From the NCBI GenBank assembly GCA_003194525.1, contig NBIV01000002.1, positions 558,001-622,000 on the forward strand: DNA of 64,000 nt, given 5' to 3'. Below are positions 42,310 through 52,817 of the stretch, one piece after another. Position 1 is the stretch's first letter. The number at the start of each line of letters is the position of its first letter. A model generated the notes under the pieces. That model saw nothing but the letters and a program-made list of their open reading frames with translations, made no database searches and was not told where the DNA came from. The stretch comes from Gracilariopsis chorda (taxonomy: Eukaryota > Rhodophyta > Florideophyceae > Gracilariales > Gracilariaceae). The translations under genes were made by a program, and so were the position numbers.

Positions 42310-42984
42310 GAGCGAGTCCACTGCTAACACCCACTCGGGAGAAGGAGACATCCTTGCGGTCTCTTTTTCTTCCCTTCCCTCAGGTGCCCCATCCATATCG
42401 GTCACTGGAACTACAACTCCATCTGGACAAACGACGCCGAAGTATACGTTCGTTCAACCTAAGAAGGACGTATTCACCTGGGCGCCCCCTTTCTACCTCT
42501 GCCTCTCCACGGCCAGGCCGTGAGACTGCATGAAATTCATGCAAGAGGAAGTTCGCAAGAACCTGTTGGCCCTACGGGATGAGAACTTTCAGACCAGGAG
42601 GTCCGAAGGAAATTTCCCTCGTCAGTACCAGCGAAACACGTCCTCAGGGTCTACTCGATACGCCACTCCTCGGGAGGCCACAACCTCTCAGGTCAACGCC
42701 ATTGATATTCCCGTTACGGATGCTGTCGGTCAGGTGCACCTGAAGGAAGTTCCAGTGGACCGTGGAGGAAAGACTGAACAGGAAAACGCGTAGAGGAGCG
42801 GCGTGAGGCGAGCCGTTTCTCTGAGAATCCTAGCCTCAACCCCGATGGACAAGAGTCACCGGACTCTAAAATCACTTCGGAGTCTGAACAACCAACGGCC
42901 GAATGGATTGACGACCCCAAAAGGTCACCACTGGATGATCAGGACCCAGTCTGTGTCCTTAGGAAGGAGAAGTATATAGTTCGA

Positions 42985-45264
42985 ATGACCATAGAACTCC
43001 GAACCTCGCACTCCGAAGTGGCCACGAGTGTGCTGGACACGGGCGCTGGGCCCAATCTGCTAAATCCTAAGGTCCTACCGGTTGGTTGGGAAGACAAGGT
43101 TCAGGTGAGGAAGACCCCCAGGATCACTGATGCGTCTCGCAGACCGATGGCCATTAAAGGAATCATTTCATTGTTTGTCCAACTGGTCAGTTTGAGAGTC
43201 CGTACGTGGTTCGTTGTATGTCCAAACTTGGGAGCCGAGTGTATCCTTGGGACTTTCTTCATCGACCGTTACGTGAAGGCCATCTATCCTGGCCTTCGGA
43301 AAGTCGCGTTCCATCGCGCACATCCAGTGGCCTTAGTTGGGTCCAGACTAGGACCTGAGGCAAACGCACGGAAATCCCTATAGGCGACTAACACTGTGTC
43401 CAATAAGGTCAGGCTTACAAAAGCCTTAGTAATCCCTCCGATGACTCAGACCACCGCTTGGGTTCAGTGCGAGTCCTCTGGCCTTCTGACGCTACAGAAT
43501 CATCCGAAGACGATTCAACGCCAGCTCGCCCTCATGGCCAATGGAGGTATAGACTTTCGTCCGCGCCAGCCCTTTATGGTTAACATGAGTAATTTCAGAG
43601 ACCATCCGGTCCGGCTACCTAAAAGAACAGTAGTTGGCATTGCCCTGCCAGCTCCTGTGGCCATTATGGAAACCAATTTGGACAACTCCCACCTGGACGA
43701 CGACAAGGACGTCCACTCTTGGGAGGGGGACGTCAATATGGGCGACGAATTCGAATCCTACAGGCCGCAGGTTATAGAGCTCCTTCGGGAATTCAAATCC
43801 ATGTGGTCTGGTCAATTAGGCGAGATTCGGGCGACAAAACACCGAATTGACCTGAATGACAAGGCGAAACCAGTGTACCAACACCCATATAGAACGGCCC
43901 TAAAGGGAAGAACCATCGTGGCCGACCAAATGGAGAAGATGAGGAGGGCAGATGTCATCGAGCCAGCCCCCCCTCATCAGTCCCAATGGGCAAGCCCCTT
44001 CGTCCTAGTGGCCAAGAAAGATGGCTCCGTCAGGTTTTGCGTTGACTACAGGAAGCTCAACGCTATGACCAAAAGGGATTCGTACCCTATCCCCCGGATG
44101 GACGACTGTCTCGATTCCTTAGAAAAGGCAGCTGTCTTTACCACCTTGGACGCCAATTGGGGATATTGGCAAATACCACTGGACGATGACGCGAAGCCGC
44201 TGACCACGTTCATGACCCACGAGGCACTTTTCCGATTCACTCGTATGCCCTTTGGATTAATGAACGCTCCCGCTACGTTCCAGAGAGCAATGGACATTAT
44301 CCTATCTAGGGTCAAATGGAAGTTCGCACTGGTCTATTTAGACGATGCTATCATCTTCTCAAAGACCATTTGTGAACACTTCTCCCACGTTAGGACAATC
44401 CTGAGGATTCTCCGCGAGGCCGTAATAACGTTGAAGCTCCCCAAGTGCTTCTTCTTCCAGTCCTCTGTGGATTACCTTGGCCATGTTGTCTGCCCTGGAT
44501 GCCTACAGGTTGCCTCGAGGACGTCTGACGCCATACGGCAAGCTAAGCCACCCAGGACCCATACGGAGTTGCGTTCCTTTTTAGGTCTATGCAACCTCTA
44601 TCGTCGCTTTGTCCAAGGTTTTGCGAGAATCGCTACGCCGCTTAACGACATGTTGCGCAAAGGGACCCCATCGGAGTTCGAATGCCTGACGGACGAGCAA
44701 TATGAAGCTTTTGAGACCCTGCGGGATAAGCTTCTGAACCTTCCTATATTGGCCTTGCCTAAACCGGACAAACCGTACATCCTTGATACGGATGCGTCCG
44801 ATGGCCAAATTGGATGTGTTCTCCTCCAGGAACAAGAATCTACGAAGGACTATAGACCAATTGGCTATTGGAGCCTCTCGCTAACGAGCCCAGAGCGGAA
44901 CTATAGCACGTCCGAGAAGGAATGCTTATCCATTGTCTGTTCAGTATTAACCTTAAGGCCATACTCGGAAGGCGTTCGGTTTACCATAAGGACTGATCAC
45001 CATTCGCTTAGGTAGCTCATGAACATGACCGACGCGTCCAGCAGGCTCGCCCGATGGAGATAGCGCCTGTCGGAGTTTGATTTTGATGTTGCCTACAGGC
45101 CGGGGATAAAGCACCAAGCAGCTGATGCCCTTTCCAGGATCCTGACAGATGGCACTGATCAATCTCCTCTGGACGACGAGCTACCTACACCAGACCTGAT
45201 AGGTAATGAATCTGACCATGAGGATGACTTTCTTCTAGGACGCGTTAATTGCAATGACCCCGAT
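42985..45264 (+). pseudogene. Gypsy-2 protease, reverse transcriptase and RNase H
   Basis: One reading frame interrupted only by TAG codons. Protease: LDTGAGPNLL, then AECILGTFFIDRYV, ending at TAG 43381. RT: VIEPAPPHQSQWASPFVLVA, RFCVDYRKLNAM, TTLDANWGYWQIPL, MPFGLMNAPATFQ and ALVYLDDAIIFSKT (YLDD). RNase H: ILDTDASDGQIGCVLLQE, SEKECLSIVCSVL and HHSLR, then TAG at 45013 where Trp is conserved, TAG at 45061, then LSEFDFDVAYRPGIKHQA. Apart from these stops the sequence is well preserved. Confidence 0.88.
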
Positions 45265-47167
45265 GTGGACGTGGAAGCAGTATACCTGGTGGACTGGTCT
45301 ATGGACGAGAAAAGCAAAGTACAGCCCCTTGAGGTTAACGCAGTTCAACCAGAGGAAAAGGAGCGCCTGCCCATCACGCTGTATGAGCTCCTTCAGGCCG
45401 AAAAGGACGAGGAGTACTGCAAGAAGCAGGCTGGCCTCGTCGGGACCCCTGGTTGTCTGTTTGACTATGACCGATTCGGACTGCTCTGCCGCAGAGCCCC
45501 TCTGGACGGAGCAATCCAACGGGTCATCCCTAAAGTCCTCAGGGCACGAGTTCTGTACCTCGCCCACTACCCCCGGTTGGCCGGCCACCCTGGCGGACCG
45601 AGAATGTATCAGTCCCTCAGGAAGCACTTCTACTGGCCCTTCATGGCTAGTGATCTTTGGTTTACCTCTAGGAGATGCGCCTCGTGCGTCAAGACATGCG
45701 CCTCGAAAGCCACCCATCAGGCCAAGCTGAAGCTGTTCCCAGCTACTGGACCACTGGAGTTTATCGCTACGGATATCCTAGGGCCGTTACCGTCAACGAC
45801 CCATGGTAATAATTTTATCTTGGTGCTTACCGATCGGTTCACCAAGCTCACCAGAGCTATTCCCATGAGTTCCACTACGGCCACTGACGTAGCAATGGCG
45901 TTCTTGACCCATTGGGTGTATCCATATGGTCTGCCACTTTATCTCCTTTCGGACAACGGGCCACAGTTCGTATCGGAATTCTTCGCTCACGTCTGTACGA
46001 CCTTAGGAATTAAGCACGTTACCACGACTGCTTATCATCCGCAGACCAATGGACAGGCTGAGCGCTTCAATAGAACCATCAAGGACAGACTGGTGCACTA
46101 CGTCACTGAGCACCAGGCCAATTGGGATGACTACGTCGTACCACTGGTCTATGCATACAACACGCAAGTCCATCGGTCCACGGGGACTACACCCTTCGAT
46201 CTGGCGCTCACGCGACAGCCCCCATACTTCGCAGTTGACCTTAAGAACAGCTGGGTCCCACAGGACTTTACGGCAGAGATGACCCCTGCCCAGGCCAAAA
46301 GGTATACCCGAAAGCCGATAGACGACATTATCCGGACGGCCAGTACACGGCTGACGAAGTCCCAACGGAGATACAAAAATGACTTTGATAAGGCCGTGAG
46401 GTTTACGCCATCCTTTAAGGCCGGTGACACGGTCTACCTCGACCGCGCCCCATCGGATAAGCCTCAGGATGACATCGAAGTCATCACCCGAAAGCTCCTC
46501 CCACGGTCCACTGGTCCGTACAAGGTTCTCTCCTCTACGTCCCAAGACGGTCACTATTGAAATCGATGGCCTACAGGTCACCGCCGCGATTGACCGCATT
46601 ACGGCGGCGCCTGAGCCACCGAAGCCCACTGGTTCCCCTTTGGACAATCCTGAGGACGCCCCTCCGGATGCTCCCAATTCCGCCCTACAGGACTCTACAC
46701 CCACGGACGAGCAGCCTTCGTCCCGTCCTAAGGAACTTATGGCAGACCCGTTGGTCACCTCGACCACTACATCACCTCCAAAGGTTGTCTCCGCTGATCC
46801 ATTGGCCCCTTCACCCCAAGAGGAAAGCAACGACGGAGTACCGTCCCAGTCGGCCAATGATGGTTACACCCCTTTGGACGAGATGGATCTACCCGAGGAG
46901 TGGCCTGTGGATGTTCCGAAGGACGCAGCTTCACTTCCTAAGGAAAGCGCTATAGACCAGGTGGTCAATGCCGGCATTGACGACGACGGCGTTGTCAAAT
47001 ACCGTGTCCGTTGGTATGGCTACAAACCTTCTGAGGACACATGGGAACCCCGGGAGAACATCCCGGAGAACTTTGTCCTTAGGTTTTGGCGCCGCATGGG
47101 CTGCACGGAGCGCGACCTTAAGGAGGGGGCATACATACTAAAATCCAATGGTCAAGGTTCGAGGTAG
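45265..47167 (+). pseudogene. Gypsy-2 integrase and chromodomain
   Basis: In phase with RT. Zinc-binding region: HYPRLAGHPGG, then CASCVK. DDE core: FIATDILGPL, LLSDNGPQFV and HPQTNGQAERFNRT. The C-terminal barrel ends RSTGPYKVLSS. At about 46540 the frame shifts into 46424-47167, which carries the Pro/Ser-rich tail and a chromodomain (YRVRWYGYKPSEDTWEPREN). The first aromatic cage position of HP1 (Tyr in Gypsy-1) is Ser here, while the Trp and Tyr of RWYGY are kept, so histone binding may be weaker. Ends with TAG at 47165-47167. Confidence 0.87.
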
Positions 47168-47992
47168 TTCGATGGACGTCGCTAACTCCCGCGCTCAAGC
47201 CGTTGAGCTGACCATAAGGACAGAAGCACTGAACACGCGCACTACGAGCTCTAAGCCGATCTGGCTCTCTATAGGCCACGGCGTGGAGTGCTAACCATCC
47301 CTTGGCCTAACTATGGTGCGGCCTACCTCTGGCGCACGCTAATTTTGGCACTAACTATCAGCCCAATGGAACATCCGATGGACTTACAGCGTGGGCGGCG
47401 CCTGCCAAGGCGCGCGCGCTTGATCAAAAACTCCGTCGGCCAAATGGACAGTTTTCTGGAGCGGCGTTGCACGCCCCAAAATCGGCCAAAACAAAGAATG
47501 GCCGATATCTCGGCGTCTAGGCCGCGCACAGACGAACGGACACCGGATTCGGACTCACCTCATCGCGGCCTAAACGGTTCCATATGGGCGCATTGGGCAG
47601 CTCGCGCGCATCCGGCGCGCAGGCCGACCGCTGGCACGTCAAAAAAATTGACAATTTCCGATGGCCAATTTCTCAGCCCAATTTTTTGGAGTGCCAAGGG
47701 CCTCATCGGGATGGACACGAGCGCCAGCACGCCACGTGTGCACGCACACATGCCCAATGGCCAACCGTTGCCCTGAAGGACCGGCCACACGGAGCGAGAT
47801 CGCCGCTTCCGAATTGGTCACTGCAAGCTAACGCATGTCCATTGGAACGCGAACCGTCGCGTTGCTCCTCGAGGGCAAACCACCGCACTAACTGACCTGA
47901 AGGACGGTCAAGCCGAGCAAAGGGAACAGAAGATAACAACCAATAGATAACTTTACTTTATTGAGACCTAACAGGCTAGCCTACCGGCGCCC
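47168..47992. other. Gypsy-2 spacer between chromodomain and antisense ORF
   Basis: 825 bp with no supported gene. CCAATGG/CCATTGG heptamers recur through this stretch, as they do elsewhere in the element, so part of this is compositional. Confidence 0.4.
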
Positions 47993-49924
47993 TCAGGCCG
48001 ATGGAGAAGGCGCAATCACATCCTCGCTCTGACCATCGGGGAAACCCCCACTGTTGGTGGGCACCTGACTACTGGAACTTAGCTCACTGGGACCCGCCAC
48101 GCGCGGACGCTTGCGCGGAGGACTGCGCGGACCACTGGACGCGAAGCCTTCCCCACCGCTGTTGTCACTTACGTTCAGGCCATAGCGGGCATCGATGTCC
48201 TCTAGGAACTTTTTGGATAACATATGAGCATTCCCCTGTAGGATTTGCTCAACCGAGTCCTTTCGGGCCTCATTCTGCTCCAGCAGGGCCCCATAGCGCG
48301 ATGCTCGCCGCTCCCAAGACCGAGGGCGTCGCAACAAGTCCTCGAGGCTACCGCTTACGTTCTGGCCCGCGGCCTCTGCGACCGCACGGAGAGCTTGGGC
48401 CGCATTGGTTACGCCCACAGGGACGGCCGGTACCAGTGGCAGCGGGATGACCGATACGGAAAGCGTCCCACCGACAAGCGTGTAAGGGTTCAACACAGGG
48501 ACTGGCCCCTCCACTGGAGCAATAGGCGGACTAGGCGCGACCACAAGAGAACCAGCAGGCACAGGAGTAGTCACCAGCGTGACCTCAGGATCCGCAAATG
48601 CGTTGCCATCGTCCCCATCGGTGACCACCGAAGGGCCCAACGGAATTGCCAAAGGAACTGCACTGCCCCCAGACGCGGGCAACGCCTCGTCCTCCAGGAA
48701 ATTCTTCGACGAGAAGCCCTCGCCCTTAGGCCAGTAGTCCTCCACGTTTCCTCGCGGAACGACCGGTGGATTAGCCCTCAACGGCTTCGCCAGGTAGACC
48801 ATTCCGTCGTCATAACCCTGCGGATGGCGAGGAATACTCCTGAAAATGTCATTCTCGTAGTCATTCCAAAGGAAACCGGGAGTGTTTTCCCAATCGACCT
48901 GCAGGACATGATCCAAAAGGCCTTCGGTGTCCCCGACGGTGAACTCCGTCCCACGGACCATGTTCTGAACCCCAAAGAAGTTGCAAAAGTACTTGATTAC
49001 CAAAACCGAGAGCGGACACACTCGACCTTTTGGACAGCTCATTCCGATTCCATCGGACCAAACACGCTAGTCCTTACTACGGACGTTCCCTCGGACTCCA
49101 TAACGCGCAGTGTGCAGGAAGGCCATAAGGACGAAAACGCCCCACTCCGCGAATACGACCTGCCACAGGCGGCTCTCGGGATCAAGAAGCTGCCTGGTGT
49201 GGTATGCAAAGACCGATGGAGTCGGAACCAAGAGGAGCGGCGATACCAGCCAGAAGGACTGGAACCCTGACCCAGCGGGAAACTCGTACACCGGCGCATA
49301 CAGACCTTCACGGCTACGTGCTGGCATATCATGGAACTCGATGTTATGCCAGCCGAAGAAGTATCCAAGGGACCTACGGATACGGAAATCCGGCTCCACG
49401 ATGTCACCCCAAAAGTCCCTATTGGTCATCCAGTAGATTCCGTCATACGGAGGGAGAAAGCACTACAGACCCAATGGATTATGCCCCTTCGGAGGAAACT
49501 GGTCCCTAGTGCCCGCTGGATAGAAGCAAAAGAGCTCGTCAACAAGGAAATTGAGACGCCATTGGTAGTCCACCTCCTCCGAGCAACGGACAAACGGTAT
49601 GTCCACTGGAACAAGCTCGCGCGTCCTCCTCCTAGTGCGGACGTTCATAGGCTGATGCAACCAATGGTTCCTCCACGAGACGGGACGGGCATTCTTGCGC
49701 TGTCGCGGAAAGTCCGGAACGGCCTCGAAACGACGCGCATCGAAGTAGCGCTCCCTCATGGACCCCACGTATTCCTCGACGGACCAGGGGACAGAAACCT
49801 CGCGGTTGGTGCACGGCCGGCCACGGATGTAGTCGTACCGCGTGCCAGGAGTCCAGTGGGAGCCATGGCCGGCGCCGGAGGAACTAGCCATTTGGTCAAT
49901 GGAAGGCTGCAGATGCACAGGCAT
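47993..49924 (-). pseudogene. Antisense accessory gene of Gypsy-2 (about 643 codons, two TAGs)
   Basis: On the strand opposite to gag-pol, between the chromodomain and the 3' LTR, three open pieces share one phase: up to 49463, 49429-49067 and 49042-47993. Two TAG codons separate them. The first in-phase ATG after a TATAAG box is at 49924. The text looks like a real protein: aromatic-rich and globular in the middle (GYFFGWHNIEFHDMPARSRE, then YEFPAGSGFQSFWLV and NTPGFLWNDYENDIF), then a Pro/Val linker, a helical segment (RRPRSWERRASRYGALLEQN) and a Ser-rich basic tail with RSPPRKRPRV, a possible nuclear localisation signal. I recognise no family. Its position matches the smaller antisense ORF of Gypsy-1, though I see no clear sequence homology. 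Confidence 0.5.
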
Positions 49925-49977
49925 GATGTCCGAGACCTCGAGGTTGAACGCATCGTCTATTGAGGAATCTGAGCGCC

Positions 49978-49999
49978 ACTTATACTGTGACGTCGAGAG
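49978..49999 (-). promoter_or_regulatory. Candidate promoter of the Gypsy-2 antisense gene
   Basis: On the minus strand GACGTCAC is followed at once by AGTATAAG, about 60 nt before the ATG at 49924. GACGTCAC resembles a CRE/bZIP core and TATAAG a TATA box. The function is inferred. Confidence 0.35.
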
Positions 50000-50775
50000 G
50001 AGCCATGACCGATGGATAAAGCGGTCGCGCGCGCAAAGGAGCGGTGATCGAGGGAAAGGGTCGTCGCGTGAGCACCGTGCCGCGTGAAAGACCGCCGGAA
50101 TCCATGTGTGCAGGAATCCCGGGTGGCAACCGCAATCGCGCTCGCTATTTCCAATGGCCTTCGGAAAGGGGACCTCAAGAACGATGTCAGGAGAGGATAC
50201 GGAAGGGGATGACGAGCGCGACCGCCGACGTAACCGATGGACGCGAGCACTGAAGAACCCACTTGGACAACTGATGCCGCGTGCCGCCCGATCAACGGCA
50301 CCGACCAATGGGGCCTCGCGAGGCGCTTTGAGCGCCTCCACCGCTGTATGAGCTCCATTCGGACTCCTCAGGTCATCCTCGCCCGATGGAAACAGCGCCG
50401 TGGCACTACCACCGGCCTTTCCGGAGACCGGACAGCCGGTCTCTCGCACCGTGCCGACCTTAGGACCAGCGATGGCCAGAAAAGATACGGACTAGATCCC
50501 TCCAGGGGCCGAACGCCCTCATTCACTCGACGAAAGGGGAGCGGGGCGCCGCTGACAACGAGATCGGAAGGGTGCGTCGTGAGAACGGTGAGACCAAAGG
50601 AAAAACTTGGTAATCGGCCAATGGACTGGAGATACCCCTGGAGGACAAGCAGCTCGACCGAGACGGTCAAGCCCAAGGAGAGGGCGATGTGAGAGAGCGA
50701 AGTCCAGTGGATTCTACAATTCTGGAGACCCGTGTGGACGATACACGTTGTGTATCGGGCCTAAGGAGGGCTAAC

Positions 50776-51165
50776 TGTATTTTATATAATTCATTTAATT
50801 TTATTATTTTCTTAACCATAGGACTAGAGATAACTACTGTAGAGTAGGGCACTTTACAGTGCCACAGGGTCGAGGCGCCTCGGTGCCACTACTTATGAAC
50901 CTCGAGCTGCGCCTCCCCTAGGGACGGTAAACTCAGACACCCTCGTGAGTACTGAGTACCCCTGTACTTGGCATTGACGCTCCCAACTGGCCTTCAAGGT
51001 ATCGATACCGCACCTCCGACCTGCAGGACTGCGTATTTAGCGCCATCCCATTGCGCCAACATTACCGGAGGTGTCGCCGCCGTTCCATTGACCTTAGGAC
51101 CCCCCAGCTCTGCCACGCTACCACGAGACCATTACGAGTTTGCCCACTTGGCTCGCTATCCTACG
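50776..51165 (+). repeat. Gypsy-2 right (3') LTR, divergent
   Basis: Starts TGTATTTTATATAATTC after the purine tract AAGGAGGG and ends ...CTATCCTACG. It shares ordered blocks with the left LTR but is much diverged (estimated well over 15%). Confidence 0.75.
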
Positions 51166-51346
51166 CTCTGGTAGATCAGAGGCAATGGTTTCTGACAGCC
51201 CCGACGCACTTATGGCATTGTCGGATCAAGAAGAGGACCCCCATGTTTGCTCCGTGGAAATTAAGACAATGACTGCCTTGCGAACTGTGGAAGTGGCAAT
51301 AGACATCTGAAGCGCATATAGTTCGTTTTCATATATTTTTGGGGTA

Positions 51347-52470
51347 GTGAGAACTGAAGAAGCCTCAAAACTGTTCCAGAAGTTCGTACCATCGTCGTAC
51401 TATCGCTTACAATGTCTACACCACGCAATGTGTCTAAAGACTTCTTTCATTTGTTTTATTGCGGCGAAAGGCAGTAACTGTGGAGTGGCAGATATTGAAT
51501 ATACCACTATTATTGAGTTCGATGAGTTGATACTGTCACAGTACAGTTACATATTGTCTTCATTGCGTGTAGGAGCATTCACCTGGGTTGGGAAAGGAGC
51601 GAGACATATTCCAAAGGATATGTATGACAACTTTTTGCAATCGTCGCATGTTACCGATTTGCATTCGTATGCTACATACTATAGTCTCAATCAGGCCGAA
51701 CGAAGCCTTGTATCTCGGAATGGAACGCTTCAGCCAGCGCGAATGATACGCCCCACGGTTCTCGTTTACTGCAATCATTTAAAAGGAGGAGTTGACGAAT
51801 TTAGTACACCGTTAACTTCACTTTTCTTTACTAATTCTTCCGAGAACCCGATAGTGATTATAATCGGAAGACTTTTGTGCGCACAGGTGAATAATGCGGC
51901 GGTGGTTCATAGACTATCATTGGCAAAGAAAAGCGGTGCATTGCGGGACTCTTGGAAAGATGTGAAGAACAACAAAGGTTATCGTGAGGTAAGCCATGGT
52001 GTTTCTCGTTTGGCATCTTTTTGTTGCTTATGCTAGAGAATTGGCAAAGGAGTACAAGACTTTCAAGGAAAATGAGAACTCCGGCAATGGAACATGTAAG
52101 AGCTGGAATTTCGTTCCCTCCGTAGAACATGGCACATTACAGAATGTGGATATTACACCGCTGTTCAGAAGGGATGTTGTTCAGAAGTATAACAGACCAA
52201 ATGACAAGGAGAGGCGTCTGTCGCAGCAATTGGGACACAGAAAATTGAAAGGAAAAGATTCTTACTGTTCTCTTTGCTCTTAAAGTCACAGTTCATGGAA
52301 GAACAGCAAAGAATTCCGAAAGAAAGGAGGTTCCTGCCAGCGGCTTTGGTGTTCCCTGTGCAGACAAGCTATATGTTCTAAGTGCTGGGATCAATGGCAC
52401 AGCGACTCAGTGTTAGTACGAGCTACCATACTTGAAGAAGAATTGGAAGAACTTCGGCAAATTGCAAGCT
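51347..52470 (+). pseudogene. PiggyBac-like transposase C-terminus with Cys-rich domain
   Basis: Two frames: 51347-51984 and about 52037-52283. They join cleanly if a 52-nt GTGAGG...CTAG interval (51985-52036) is spliced out; otherwise they mark a frameshift. The text GAFTWVGKGARHIPK, then TVLVYCNHLKGGVDEFS, resembles the Y-N-x-x-M-G-G-V-D block near the end of piggyBac DDE domains. It ends with CSLC; after an in-frame TAA the same frame continues CSLCRQAICSKCWDQWH, like the C-terminal cysteine-rich domain of those transposases. The upstream DDD catalytic region is absent, presumably lost around the Gypsy-2 insertion. Superfamily assignment is tentative. Confidence 0.5.
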
Positions 52471-52817
52471 AAGTCATATTGCCTGTATTTTCGTTTCACG
52501 GTTCTAACCTGGTAGTTTCGTTTGAAAGGATAGTGGGAGTGGTGGCAAAACGCAGTATAGTCTCCATCAATTTGGTTAAGTGTTGAATCACTGGACGAAG
52601 ATACGGGATGTTGTCAAAGTCGCCCCTAGTGTACAAAATGGTCTTGCTGAAAAAGATAAGGCACTTTGGGAGGAAGGTGTCTTGCTGCGATGTGTTGATT
52701 TCTTGGAACCGCTTAATGTGAGTCGAAATGAAGTTTTGAAAGTGTTCTGGGCACATTCGATCCGCTTTCACGTGATGTGCCTGACTTCCCTTCACTTCAG
52801 GGAAGCGAAACGGATCT

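Larger units (their letters stand above)
40144..51165 (+). mobile_element. Gypsy-2: Ty3/gypsy chromovirus inside the DNA transposon
   Basis: An 11.0-kb element in forward orientation. LTRs of about 378 and 390 bp share TGTATTTT...CCATAGGACTAG, a GTAGGGCACTTTACAGTG block and GTTTGCCCACTTGGCT, but they differ widely (many substitutions and indels). The primer site TGGTCTCCCGACC starts 2 nt after the left LTR. gag, protease, RT/RNase H, integrase and chromodomain follow in the Ty3 order, and then a long reverse-strand ORF. No target duplication is visible (TTATT against CTCTG). The LTR divergence suggests great age or a recombinant end, yet pol is largely open. Confidence 0.88.

Noticed and set aside
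26057-47167. Reassigned stop codons in the host
   Set aside because: Host genes end cleanly at TGA, TAG or TAA at expected protein lengths, and transposon stops occur with frameshifts, so decay under the standard code is simpler.
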